From Prorocentrum cordatum (Eukaryota; Sar; Dinophyceae; Prorocentrales; Prorocentraceae), in the NCBI GenBank assembly GCA_963575745.1, contig CAUYUJ010008569.1, forward strand, positions 436,947 through 500,946: a DNA stretch of 64,000 bases, written 5' to 3'. Below are positions 34,201-46,200 of this stretch, one piece after another. Position numbers and translations under genes: made by a program. A model generated the notes under the pieces. The model saw only the letters and a list, made by a program, of their open reading frames with translations. It was not told the DNA's origin and did not search any database. The number at the start of each line of letters is the position of its first letter. The first letter of the stretch is position 1.

Positions 34201-37200
34201 GACTCGCCAGCCCCCGCCGTGCTGACCGTTCCCGCTTTCGTCCGCCCCGACCTGGGGGCCTGTCAGGGCCCACTCCGATTTGATGGAGTCGATTCGACCT
34301 GAGCTCGCTGGGCTCGATCCGATTCGACTCCGATGTTCCAGGGGCCCGAGTTGGCCCGATGCCTACCGGGCGCCGTTGTGCATCCTGGCGCGGCCGATCG
34401 CACTCGATATCGGCTCACCGCCGCTGCGCCTCGACCCGACGCACACGCCCTGCCCGATCCGATCCCGACGCCCCGATCCGGTGCAGACTGGTCCTGCCCG
34501 TCGAGCCTCCCCTGGGGCGGTCTGCGCGCAGCACCGAGGCCTGCCCTGGCGTGTGAGCACCTTGTCACTGGAGGAGTTCGGGTGCGCCATCACTTGGTAT
34601 CGCTCGGGCGTGTGCACTTTTTCTCGGCGGTGATTATTAAGGAGCATCCTGGATCATCCTGCGAGAAACCACGCACGAGACCGAAAAAACACAGGGAATG
34701 GACGTCCGAGCCTGCGGAAGGCTCGCAAGACAAGCGGTCTTCCTCCTGCTGCGAGCGAGGCCCCGTGATCCCCATCCCTGTCTCGGCCTCGGGGGGCCGC
34801 CTCTGCCTCCTCTCGGTCTTTGCTCCTCTCTGCCTCCTCCTCGACCCCTCTCCTCCTCCAGGGTATCCTGCAGTCCACCCGCACAGTAAGGACAGGCAGC
34901 CTTCCCAAGCGCACCCTGGCATCATCCTTGCCCCTTCGGCCCAGCCTCGGCGACTCTCGCTGGCCAGCCTCGCCCGCAGAACGTTCACATGGGCCTCCAG
35001 GGCCCTCGCATCCTTACCGCGCATCCTTCTGATGCGGGTTGACTGAGACCCCCCCCCGCTGGGCCTTGCAGGGCGGAGGGGGGAGGGGGGGCGGGCTCGC
35101 AGGGGATGGCGGCGAGGCGCTGCGGCCTGCGGGCTCCTCCTCTTCAGGCGGGCCCGGGCCGCGTCTGACGGCGGGGTCGCCCCCTCGCGGCGCTCGGGGG
35201 AGCCGCCGTCGGCGGCGGCGCGGCAGGTTGGTCCGCCTCCGGCGCCCAGGCAGCAGAGAGCGGAGGGGGGATCGATGACCCACCCTGAGATCTTGGCGTT
35301 GCGGCTTCTTCGCGGCGGACGTTTTCGCCCAGATTCGGGCCCTGGGGCCCTCGCAGATCGATCCCGCCCGAGACATGGTGCAGCAAGGTGGAGTACAGGG
35401 TTCCTGTCGTGATTGTTCGCGATGCTGCATTTTTCTCGAGATGTCGGGCCTCAGGGCACGTCGCAGGTTTGCCCTGTTGGACTCCAGCGATGGTGCTGCA
35501 GCCACTGGCGGCCCTCCGAGCACCCCGTTCGGCACACTGGGGGGCTTGTGCGGGCACGTGCGCCTGCGAGCGTTCGCGCGCCTCTTCGAAACCGTCGAAG
35601 GGCAACGAGGAGGACGGGAAGGAAGGACGAGGGCAGGAGAAAGTTGTTGGCGTGCAGGCCGTAGCCGCCGCATCTGCTGGGGCAGTCCTAGAAAACGGGG
35701 GGGGCAGCCAAGCAGTGCGAAGAGGTTCTTCTCGGTGAATCTGCTTGGCGAGCACTCTGCCGAGCAGCAGGCCTCTGCAAGCGTACGTGCCTCCAGCCAT
35801 GATTTGCGATTCCCCCCTCTTCGACGCAGCCCTCTTGGACGCCCCCGAAAGAGGGGAGAGAGAGAGAGAGAAGGGCAGAGGAATGAGGATTGGGAGGGAG
35901 GCTTTCTTCGACCTGGAGGAAGGAGGAGGACGAGGACGAGAAGGAGGAGGAGGAGGACGACGAGGAGGACGAGGAGGACGAGGAGGACGAGAAGGACGAG
36001 GAGGACGAGGAGGACGAGGAGGAGGAGGAGGAGGAGAGGAGAGGAGGAGGAGGAGGGGGAGGAGGAGGAGGAGGAGGAGGAGGAGGAGGAGGAGGAGGAG
36101 GAGGAGAGAGGAGGAGGAGGAGGAGGAGGGAGGAGGGGAGGAGGAAGAGGGAGGGGAGGAGGAGGAGGAGGGGAGGAGGAGGAGGAGGAGGAGGAGGAGG
36201 GAAGGGGAGGAAGGGGGAGGGGAGGAAGGGGAGGAGGAGGACGAGGAGGAGGAGGACGAGGAGGAGGACGAGGAGGAGGGAGAGAGGAGGGAGGGAGGAG
36301 GACGAGGAGGAGGACGAGGAGGAGGGAGGAGGGAGGAGGAGTGGGAGGAGGAGGAGGGAGGAGGGAGGGAGGGAGGAGGGAGGAGGGAGGGGGAGGAGGG
36401 AGGAGGGGGAGGGAGGGGGGGGAGGAGGGAGGGGGAGGGGGAGGAGGAGGAGGAGGAGGAGGAGGAGGAGGAGGAGGAGGAGGGGAGGAGGAGGAGGAGG
36501 AGGAGTATGGATATGGGTATGGATACATGACAAAGTCAGGAAAGCAAGCAATGACAATAATGACATGCTACATGCGATGCGACGAAGGGCCTACCCTCGA
36601 GACGCTCCTCCGCGTCGGGTGGCCTTCTCCGTCTTGCTCAGAACCTTTGGCCAGAGCCCACGAGAAATCCTGGAAAGGTATTCAAGCCTGTTAGCAGTGG
36701 GACGCTGATAAGGACGGCCAAGCCCGTCCAGCAATTGATGCCCATAGCATCCACATCTGCCACAATACCACAATTTCAATCCGCTGTGCCACTGCATCCG
36801 ATGAGAGGAGTCAACAAAGCCCCCCGCTATATGCAACAGGGCTTGGGGGGGGTTGTTGAAAATCACTCCGTTATAGTTCAGGGGCTCGAAACAAGGTGAC
36901 TGACGCCAGAGAGTGGTCCGCGCCTTTGTGGCCGAACCCCCACATCGAGTACACCTGTGCCCTGTCTCATCAAGGCAGTGGTCGGTGGAGAAGAGGGAGA
37001 GAGAGGCAGCAGAGGGGGGCGAGAGGGCAGGGGCGACCTTTTTCCCACGAGGCTCAACTCTGTTCTCAGCTTCGGCATCGCAGGCGTCCAAGGTGGCCCG
37101 CAAAATCCGCATGCGTACAAGACGAGCCCTGCGCTCGTGCAACAGAACATTTGATCGCACATCCTGCGGGACTCGCGCCTCCTTTGCTGCGAGGCCAGCA

Positions 37201-40200
37201 ACTTCATCCACTACAGCATTGCTAGTGACCTTCCATCTCGGCGCCACACCCCTCACAATGTCTTGGGCTGTGAGGTGGGAGTGGGTAAACTCAACAGTGA
37301 TCGACGCTGCACCGCCTGCACGCTCCTTGAGAAGCTGGCCTAACTGCGCCCACAAATCCTTATCATCGCCTTGGGGCCTATCATAGCGGCCCGCGAACCA
37401 GCCTTTGACTACTGGTTCGCAGTCTGAAATGAACAAAATGAAACCTCTGGTGAGCCAGACCGCGAGCAACAGGGCCCGAAGCTCTCCTCTCGCCACGACT
37501 TGGCGAGGGCCACACAGGGGGCCGCGCACCGTGCCGATTAGCTCAACGCAGGGCTCAAGCGAGGCAAAAAGGGCCACGGCAACTCCGACGCGGCGAAACA
37601 GGTTGCTGCTACTGTCGGGCCCTCCACTTGCGTCGCCGCTGATGAGGAGTGGGCTGCTGATGGAGCCTTCACCCCAGCACCCTGCAGAGACTGCATTGAA
37701 TCCCTCAGGGGTCCGGCATTCGACGACGACGACGACGACGACGACGAGTGGGAGGAGGAGGAAGAGGAAGAAGGCGACGACGACGACCACCACCACCACC
37801 ACCAACACCACCATCACCACGACGACGACCACGACCACGACCACGGCCATGACGACGACATCGACGACGAGGGGGAGGAGTGATGGAGGAGGGAAGAGAA
37901 GGACGAAGGAGAGGACGACGGCGACGGCAAGGAGCAGAGGGGATAGGGGGAGGAAAGGGAGAAAAGGGAGGAGGGAGCAGGACTCGGAGGAAAACGAAGA
38001 GGGAAGGAGAGAGGAGTAGGAGAAGGACGACGACGACGACGAGGAGTGGAGGAGGGGGAGATGGGAGGGGGGCCCTCCCTGAGGAGAACTTCGGCGAGTC
38101 GTCATCGCACGCCGCCCACAAGGAGGACGGCGTGTACGGGAGCTTCACCTTCTTCAAGGTGCTCTTCGAGGCCGTGCTGGGGCTTGCGGCATTCGAGGGG
38201 GAAGAAGTAAGAGGAGAGGAGGAGGAGGAAGAAGGAGGAGGAGGAGAACCTTTTGGGAAGCATTGGGAACAGTTGGAAGGAAAATTGCCAAACAAACACA
38301 TGCTTGTCAGCGTGGTTCCAAAATAGTGGGTTCGTGCACGTTCGATGTGCAGTCGACGTGCTGCCATCTATGGGGTGCGACCTATGTCATGCAAGCTCTC
38401 TGGTGCAAGCTGTGGGTTTCAAGCTATGTGGTGCTACCGATTGGATGCACCAGATGTGGTGGAATGTATGGAATGTAGTACAAGCGGTGCTCCATATATG
38501 AGAAACGAATATGTGCTGATACATATATATATATATACAGGTGGCACGTGTGTGTCCAGGTTCATACAAAGAACTGAAAGGGCGTTTGAAGCAGGAAGAC
38601 ACCATGACGGCGGGATCGGAGTTTGTCTAGCGTGTGATGTGTTGGGTGTGATGTGTGTCTCTGTGTGTGCATGTGCTTCTGAGGCCCCAGGAGGCCCCAG
38701 GAGGCCCCAGGCGCCCTCAGGAGGCCCCAGGAGACCCCAGGAGGCTCCAGGAGGCCCCAAGAGGCTCCAGGAGGTCGCAGGAGGCCCCAGGAGGCACCAG
38801 GAGGTTCCAGGAGACCCCCAGGAGGCTCCGAGGCGGGGTCTGGGGTACCAGAAGGCACAGAAAACCCCAGGAGGCCCCAGGAGGTTCCAGGAGGCCCCCA
38901 GGAGGCTCCGGGGCGGGGTCTGGGATACCAGAAGGTACGTCGGGGCTCGATGTTGAGAGGCAATTAATGCATACGCGCCGCGTCGTTCGCGATTGTTCTG
39001 GCCGTTTCGCTGAGGACATCCTCGAAATTCTGAAAATCGGTGGCACCCCTCACACTGATCGCGACGTCAGGGTCCAAAATCACATTGGAATTTCAACATT
39101 CTAACACAAAACCTTCAAGAACACATGGTAATTTCAATGATTTTGACCCCGATTCTCAGAGAATGGCGGTTTCGCCTGAGACATCCTCCCAACATCGAGC
39201 CCCGACGTACCTTCTGGTATCCCAGACCCCGCCCCGGAGCCTCCTGGGGGCCTCCTGGAACCTCCTGGGGCCTCCTGGGGTTTTCTGTGCCTTCTGGTAC
39301 CCCAGACCCCGCCTCGGAGCCTCCTGGGGGTCTCCTGGAACCTCCTGGTGCCTCCTGGGGCCTCCTGCGACCTCCTGGAGCCTCTTGGGGCCTCCTGGAG
39401 CCTCCTGGGGTCTCCTGGGGCCTCCTGAGACCGCCTGGGGCCTCCTGCGGCCTCCTGGGGCCTCAGAACTACATGCACACACAGAGACACAAGTCACACC
39501 CAACACATCACACGCTAGACGAATGTAAGACACACAACACCTACAACGCACAGAAAACACGCACAACACAGAGCACACATCACACACACACACACACACA
39601 ACACTCACAATCATGGGGCCTCCTGGAGCCTTTTCCGGTATCCAAGTCGGGCCTCCAGAGACTTTCTGTGGAGCCTTGGTACACACATCGCAAGGTGTGG
39701 CAACACCACTTGCGCTCGAGTGCGACTTCGCTATTGCATTTCACTCCCAGCAGCTATCCTCCTCCTCTCCGCCTCCTCTTTCCCTCCACAAAGTGTCTGG
39801 TGAAACAAATCGGCTGGTGGGACATCCTGAGACATCCTCGCAACGCTGACCTCGGAGTGGCATTGCCCTCGTCGATCCCCTTGCTCGATCCCCAATCCTT
39901 TGGGGGGGGCTCTTACTCGATCTTACATTATTATGCGTTCACCTCCTGCCTCTTCCCCTTCTCTTAGGCACGCCCTGGCGGCGCCGCCCCAGCTTCCCAT
40001 TCTCCATCTCCGATCCCGCCGTCATGGTGTCTTCCTGCTTCAAGCGCCCTTTCAGTTTTTGTATGTGCCTGGGCACACACGTGCCACTTGTGTATATAGA
40101 GATAGATACATAGATAGATAGATAGATGGGTAGGTAGGTAGATAGATAGATAGATAGATAGATAGAAATGTATATAGATATATATATATAGAGAGAGAGA

Positions 40201-40204
40201 TAGG

Positions 40205-40251
<47 letters not shown>

Positions 40252-43200
40252 GTAGATAGATAGATAGATAGGTAGGTAGGTAGGTAGGTAGCTATGCATA
40301 CATGTATCGACATATCGATGTATAAATACATATATATATATATGTATAGATAGATGGCGCAATGTCTGTGGTGCAATATACGGGATGTGTTGAGCGTTGA
40401 GCAACCGCGCGTGACCACCTCACATGTTCGAGCAAGCATCCCGCCGACCCCCCAGCAACTTGTTGGCACCAGGAAAAAAGGACATGAAGTCCGAGGAAGC
40501 GTCGAGCGAGCGCCTAGAACGCCATCCATCTGCGCAATTGCTCCGCAAGGGCAGACATCTGATCACCGAATCCGAGGGAGAGCCCCGCATTGAACAGGTG
40601 GCACCCTCTACTCGTGTAAATGTTCTGCGTGCTTGAATTTCTGGTGTCAACAAAATTTGATGCTCCGAGCGAGAACCCCATGTTGCAAAGGAATCCTCCG
40701 CCCGGATAGTTGTTGGAAATGTGGCGAGTGTGTGCGGCACTAAGGCAAGAGCCACAGTTTGCAAAGGAACCGACCTCTACCCATCAATTGCTAGAATTGT
40801 TGAAAAGGGAATGCGTGCGGCGCTAAAGCCTGAGCCACATGTTGAAAACGCTTAGCCCTCCTTCGGTGTAATTGTTCCATCGTGTGTGTGACGAATGTGC
40901 GCGGCGTAATCGCAAACCATGTGCACCGACCGCTCTCCATCCGTGTACCTGGGTCGCAGATAGTGTGGAGGTCTCAGACGAAACGGCCCGCACACCTCAC
41001 CGGCATGTTCGGCAGCGCAAATAGGAGGGGGTACGTTTACGGGGAATGGAGGTGGATGATGAGGAGCAGGAGGAAAGGAGAAAAACCACGGAGAAGGAGG
41101 AGGATAAAAGCCAGGGAGAAGGAGGAGAAAAGCCATGGAGGAGAAAAGCCAGGGAGGAGGAGGAGGAGGAGGACAGGGAAGGAGGAAGAGGAGGAGGAGG
41201 AAGAAAAGGGCGTTGAGGAGAAAGGCGAGCAGGAGGAGGAGGAGGCGAGAGGAGGAGGAGGAGGAGGAGGAGGAGAAAGGAGGAGAAGCAGGAGGAGCAG
41301 CAGGAAGAAGAGAGAGGAGGCGGGAAAGCGGGCGGGAGGGAGGGAGGGGAGGGGATGAGGACGAGGAGGAGGAGGAGGGAGAGGAGGGAGGAGGATCAGG
41401 AGCAGGAGCTGGACGACGACTCCGGCGGCGGCGGCGGCGACTGTCGAGGTCCTCTCGGCCTACGGCACCTGCGGGCTCTCGCTCGGTCGCGGGCTCGGCG
41501 CAGCGCCCCAACGGTTAAGTCGGGCATGTCCCTCTACAGGAGGAGCAGTCAGAAATAGTCACAAAATAGTCTAGGGACAATGTTTCGAATAATGTTTGAC
41601 CACTTTTGGGGGGCTTTTGTTCAGCTCTGATGAACTTGTCTCGGAGGCCGGGCAAGGGCTGCTAAATCGGTGGCTGCTAAAATCGACCTCCGGGAAGTTG
41701 TCTTCGTCCTTCCGGGAAGAAGCCCGTTGACTGTTTCGCGTGCCGCGCCTCATTCCGGGAAGTTGTTTATTCCTTCCGGGAGGGCCGTTTTAGCAGCCAC
41801 GGTTTTAGCAGCCCTCGCCCAGCTTTCGATTGTCCTCCCAAATCTGCCTGTGGGGGGACATGCCCGACCTAACCCAACGGCCAACGGCCACGCCGGCGGG
41901 GGCGATGGGTGGGGCGGCGACAGGCGCGGAGGACTGGAGGCGACGACAGGGGCGAACAGTTCAGGGGGAAGCAGTACACTGAAGTCGGGCGTGTCCCTCT
42001 ACAGGAGGAATATTCAAATATAGTTCAGAAATGATCACACAAAAAACAAGTAATAGTTTTTTATATAAAAAAAAATGTTTTTCAAAAATAGTCAAAAATA
42101 GACTGTCTGGGGACGATGTTTCGACTATATTTGACTACTGTTGAATATGTTTTGGCTATTTTCCATTTTTCCTCCAAGATCCGCCTGCAGGAGCACATGC
42201 CCGACCGAACAATACATGTATCCTGGGGCGCCGATGATCCATGTCTTCGGCGAGGCTCCCGGGCGAATACGTGTAATGCCCGGCCCTGGGCTATTCGCCC
42301 CTGTCGTCGCCGCCGAGGAGGAGGAGGAGGAGAAGTGGCCAGGGGGTAACATAAGACACGCTTGCGACCCTGGTCCTGACGTCTTTGCAAGCTCACTGCC
42401 ACAATAGCAGAAGATGCGGCCTGGCGAAATGATGAATCTGCCTGAGGCTTGCACTGGGCAACCTCCCATCGACCACTCTGCCGAGCGGACGGCTTCAAGA
42501 GGAGGAGTGGCCAGAGGAGAAGCGGGCTTCAACCAGTGGCGAAGCGTCCTGGCTTGCCTATGGGCCCACCAAAGAATGTTGTTAGAACCTGTTGTGGTTT
42601 GCAGAAAATGTTCTTAGAACACTTCTGGTTGAGACTGTCCTGGTTTAGCACGTCGGGCCCATGTTCTAAAATCATTGTTCTATTGTAAGAACATGTGCTC
42701 TTTCTAAGACATGTCGTGGTAGGCGTATAGGAATACAGAGACGGTCGGTCCCTGCTCATCAGGGGGGTCACGAGGGGCAGGAGGGGCAGCAGACGAGGAG
42801 GAGGGACCAGAGTAACCCCCAGACGCGCCAACGATGGTGCAGTAATGAATCCTCCCTCAAGGTTCCCTCTCCTTGGGTCCCTGCAAAAGTTTACGTGAAT
42901 GTCGGGAAGTTCGCCAGTTGAAGACAACCGCTTGAAAATGCTCAACCGTGCCAGAACACCGTTCTTGAGACGTCAACGCCGCAAGTCAACGTAACTGGTG
43001 CGTCCTGGCACTCCAAAGACGTGCCAGAACACCATTCCTGGGACTTCAACACCGCGAATCGACGTGACCGCTGCGTCCTGACCTAAATCGTGCTAGAATT
43101 TTATTCCTGGGACATCAACCCTATGAACTCTTTAAGCGGCTGAAACCGTCTAACACGAATGAATGCTCGCGGCGCTAATGTGAGTGCCTTATTTGGATGA

Positions 43201-46200
43201 AGGCCCGCACTCCATCCTTAAAAATGCTGCAGACGTTCAAGTCGAATGTGCGCGGCGCTAAGGCGAGACCCAGAAGTTGAAAACGGCCTGCCCAACATGC
43301 TTGAAACTGCTGCATACGTTTAAGACAAAGTTGCGCGGGGCTCAGGCGAGAGCCGCATTTTGAAAACGGACCGCCATCCATGTTTGAATATGGTGTGCGC
43401 GTTGAAGACACAAGTGCGTGGCGCGAAGGCGAGGGCCACAGTTTGAAAACGACCCGCCATCCGTCCTTCAATCGGTTGTGCACTTCTGAAACGACTGCGC
43501 TTGGCGCTAAGACCAGAGCCACAGTTTGAGAACGACTCGCCCTCCATCCATGAAATTGCTGCGAGCCTGAAAAAGAATTGTGTGCGCGGCGCTCAGGCGA
43601 GAGCCGCATCTTGAGCACGACCCGCGTTCCGTCCTTGGAGTTGTTGCTCAGCTTTTCAAACGAACGCACGAGGCGCTACAAGGCAAGAGCCGAAGCCGCA
43701 AAGACTTCAGGCTTCAGGATGACGAACGGTGAGGAAGTCTCGGGCGAAACGCCCGGGCCGCCCTGCGGGCACGCGTGTGGGCGCGGCGGGGAGGAGCTCT
43801 GCAGGAGGAAAAAGGCGCAGGGAGGGGGGGGGAGGAGGCGGAGGGAGAAGGGGGAGGAGGGGAAGGAGGCGAGGGGGAGGGGAGTGGAGGAGGGGTAGCA
43901 GAGAGGGGGAGGAGGAGAGGAGGAGAGGGGGAGGAGGGGGAGGAGGAGAGGGGGAGGAGGGGGAGGAGAGGGGGGGGGGGAGGGGGAGGAGGAGTGGGGG
44001 ATGAGGAGAGGAGGAGAGAGGGAAGGAGGGAAAGGAGGCGAGGGGGACGGGAGCGGAGGATGGGGAGGAGAGGAGGGGGGAGGGAAGAGGGGGAAGGGGC
44101 AGAGAGGGGTATGGTCGCGGAGGCAAGCAGGGATGGGGCTTGTGATGAGCCGAGGCTTCAACGGGCAGAGCTTCTCCTTCAGCGGGGTCTGGAGTCCGCC
44201 GTCGCAGTACCTGCTGGCACCTCCGCCGCGGGGCGGGGATGGCACAGTCAAGGTGCTGAGAAAAGGGAAGCAGCTCGGGTGCGGAAGCGGCTCGTTGTGC
44301 CTCAGGTCCTCGCGTGGTTGTTCCAGCGATCCTCGTGCACGCAGGCGCTCTTGGTGCCAGAGGGAGCCTCGTTCCCTTGTCTGGCGTTCCGTGTGGTGGT
44401 AGCCCGACTGTAGCGAAGACGCGCGCGTCAGGACGCGCCGCACGGCGCGGGCAGGCAGCAGCATGCTGAGACAGACAGCCGGATGCTGGCCTGGAGAGCG
44501 CGCACGTCTCCCGCCCGCACGCTGCAGGGAGGTTGTCATCGAAGGCAGAGGGCGATAGGCGGCGTCAGCTCCCAAGGCCTCGAGCGGAGTGCTTCTGCTG
44601 CGGTGGAGAAAAAGCTGCCCGCTGCCACGCGTGGCCACCACCATCACCACCGCGGTGCCCGACGCCCTCCTCGGGGCCAACATTAGTCGGGCCGAACGAA
44701 AGGGGGGGATAGGAAAATGGGGGATTACGAAATCTGCTGCATGCAGCTGGTTTCGGTCCCGCCGCGAGGCCCGTTCCTCGATACATGGGCGCCTCCCGGC
44801 GCCAGGAAAATCGGCTACGCGAGCTGATTATCAAACCCCCTCTTTGCTATCCCCCCCTTTCGCCTGGCCCGAATTAGGAGAAAATGAGGCAGCGTGCAGC
44901 GTCAGGGAAGATGGGCTCGGGTTCGAGGGTTGAGGTGTTGCGGGCGGTTTTTCGCGGGGCCTCGTCGGTGTTCCAGCCTCAGGGGCCTATCCAGCAGCCG
45001 CGCCTCGGCGAGAGGCGCCCGTGGGGAGGGCCGGATCGTCCCGAGCGGCCGCCGGAGAGCCGAGCTGGGGCCCGAAAGCCAAGAGGCAACGCCAAGGGGG
45101 GGATAAGCTCAGAGGGGGTCGCAGCGACCCACCCCTACGAGCGCAACCCGATGCCCCACCCCGCCCAGGAGCGTGCGGTTTCGCCTTCGGGGGGGCCCAT
45201 CGCGGATCCATCGCCGATGCATCGCAGGATCCCCCGCCTGCCATTGGCCGCCATTTCGATTGTCAGTTCCAAGTTCGCCAGGTTCGATTCTGCTTCTAGT
45301 CCGTGTTTCCGATCATTTCCGATCTGTTTTCGCCGATGCGATTTCGAATGTTCGACCCGATGGAGGGTGGGCCTGGGGAGTGCGCCAACCGCACAAAATA
45401 AAAGATAACGCGCCAGACTCGCAAGCGGAAAGCAATTTGGGAAGTCATGACCTTCAAGCCAATGCGAACGTCGGTCAACACAAGAGTTTGATGACGAAGG
45501 CAGCCATCTGGACTGGACAAGGTGGCGCCTTACACCACGCGCTGCGAGGTATGAACAGCGCATCAAAACAAATACATGTCCACAAGACCGCGTACCAGTG
45601 TCCATCCCAATCAAAGTCATCGTCGCAGGCCTAGAGGTTGACACCAACACCAAGATCGGCGGTGTTCCTCCACCGAGGGAAGAAGATCCCGATCTCGGTG
45701 ATGGTGATAATATTCTGGCTTCTCAGGTGGCCGAAATATTACCACCGATACCGAACTCTAGGATCGCCTCCCCCCTGTGGAGGCAGCCCTCTGTCTTGGT
45801 GTTGGTGCCCATTTCCAGGCCTCCCACATCGATGCGCGTTGGCCGGGCGTGCCTACGGCGTGCGACACCAGGGACCAGACAGTGCTGCTGGCCGTTGCGT
45901 CCCGCACGCAGCGCCCGTGGCTTCGGCAGGCCGCAGCGGCCACACCGCCCGAGGGCCCAACGCCATGCGACCGCAGCTCCTGTTCGGGCCAAGGCCTGGC
46001 CTCGAGCCGCGGACCTCTGCCCCCTTCGCGCCGATGCCATACCTCCGGCGCCGATCGTCACCACCGCAGCCGCCTTCCGTCCTCCTCTGTGTGTGTTCAG
46101 AACCGGCTGCCGCGTGATCCAGGACGTGCCAGAGGAAGCAGGAGGAAGAGAGGGAGGAAGAGGCGGAGAGGGAGAGCGGGAGGGGCTTATTTGGATGGCA

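Noticed and set aside
45629-45823. Open frame with proline-rich segments
   Set aside because: The stretch is a foldback with arms of about 85 bp, so the frame is a by-product of the palindrome.
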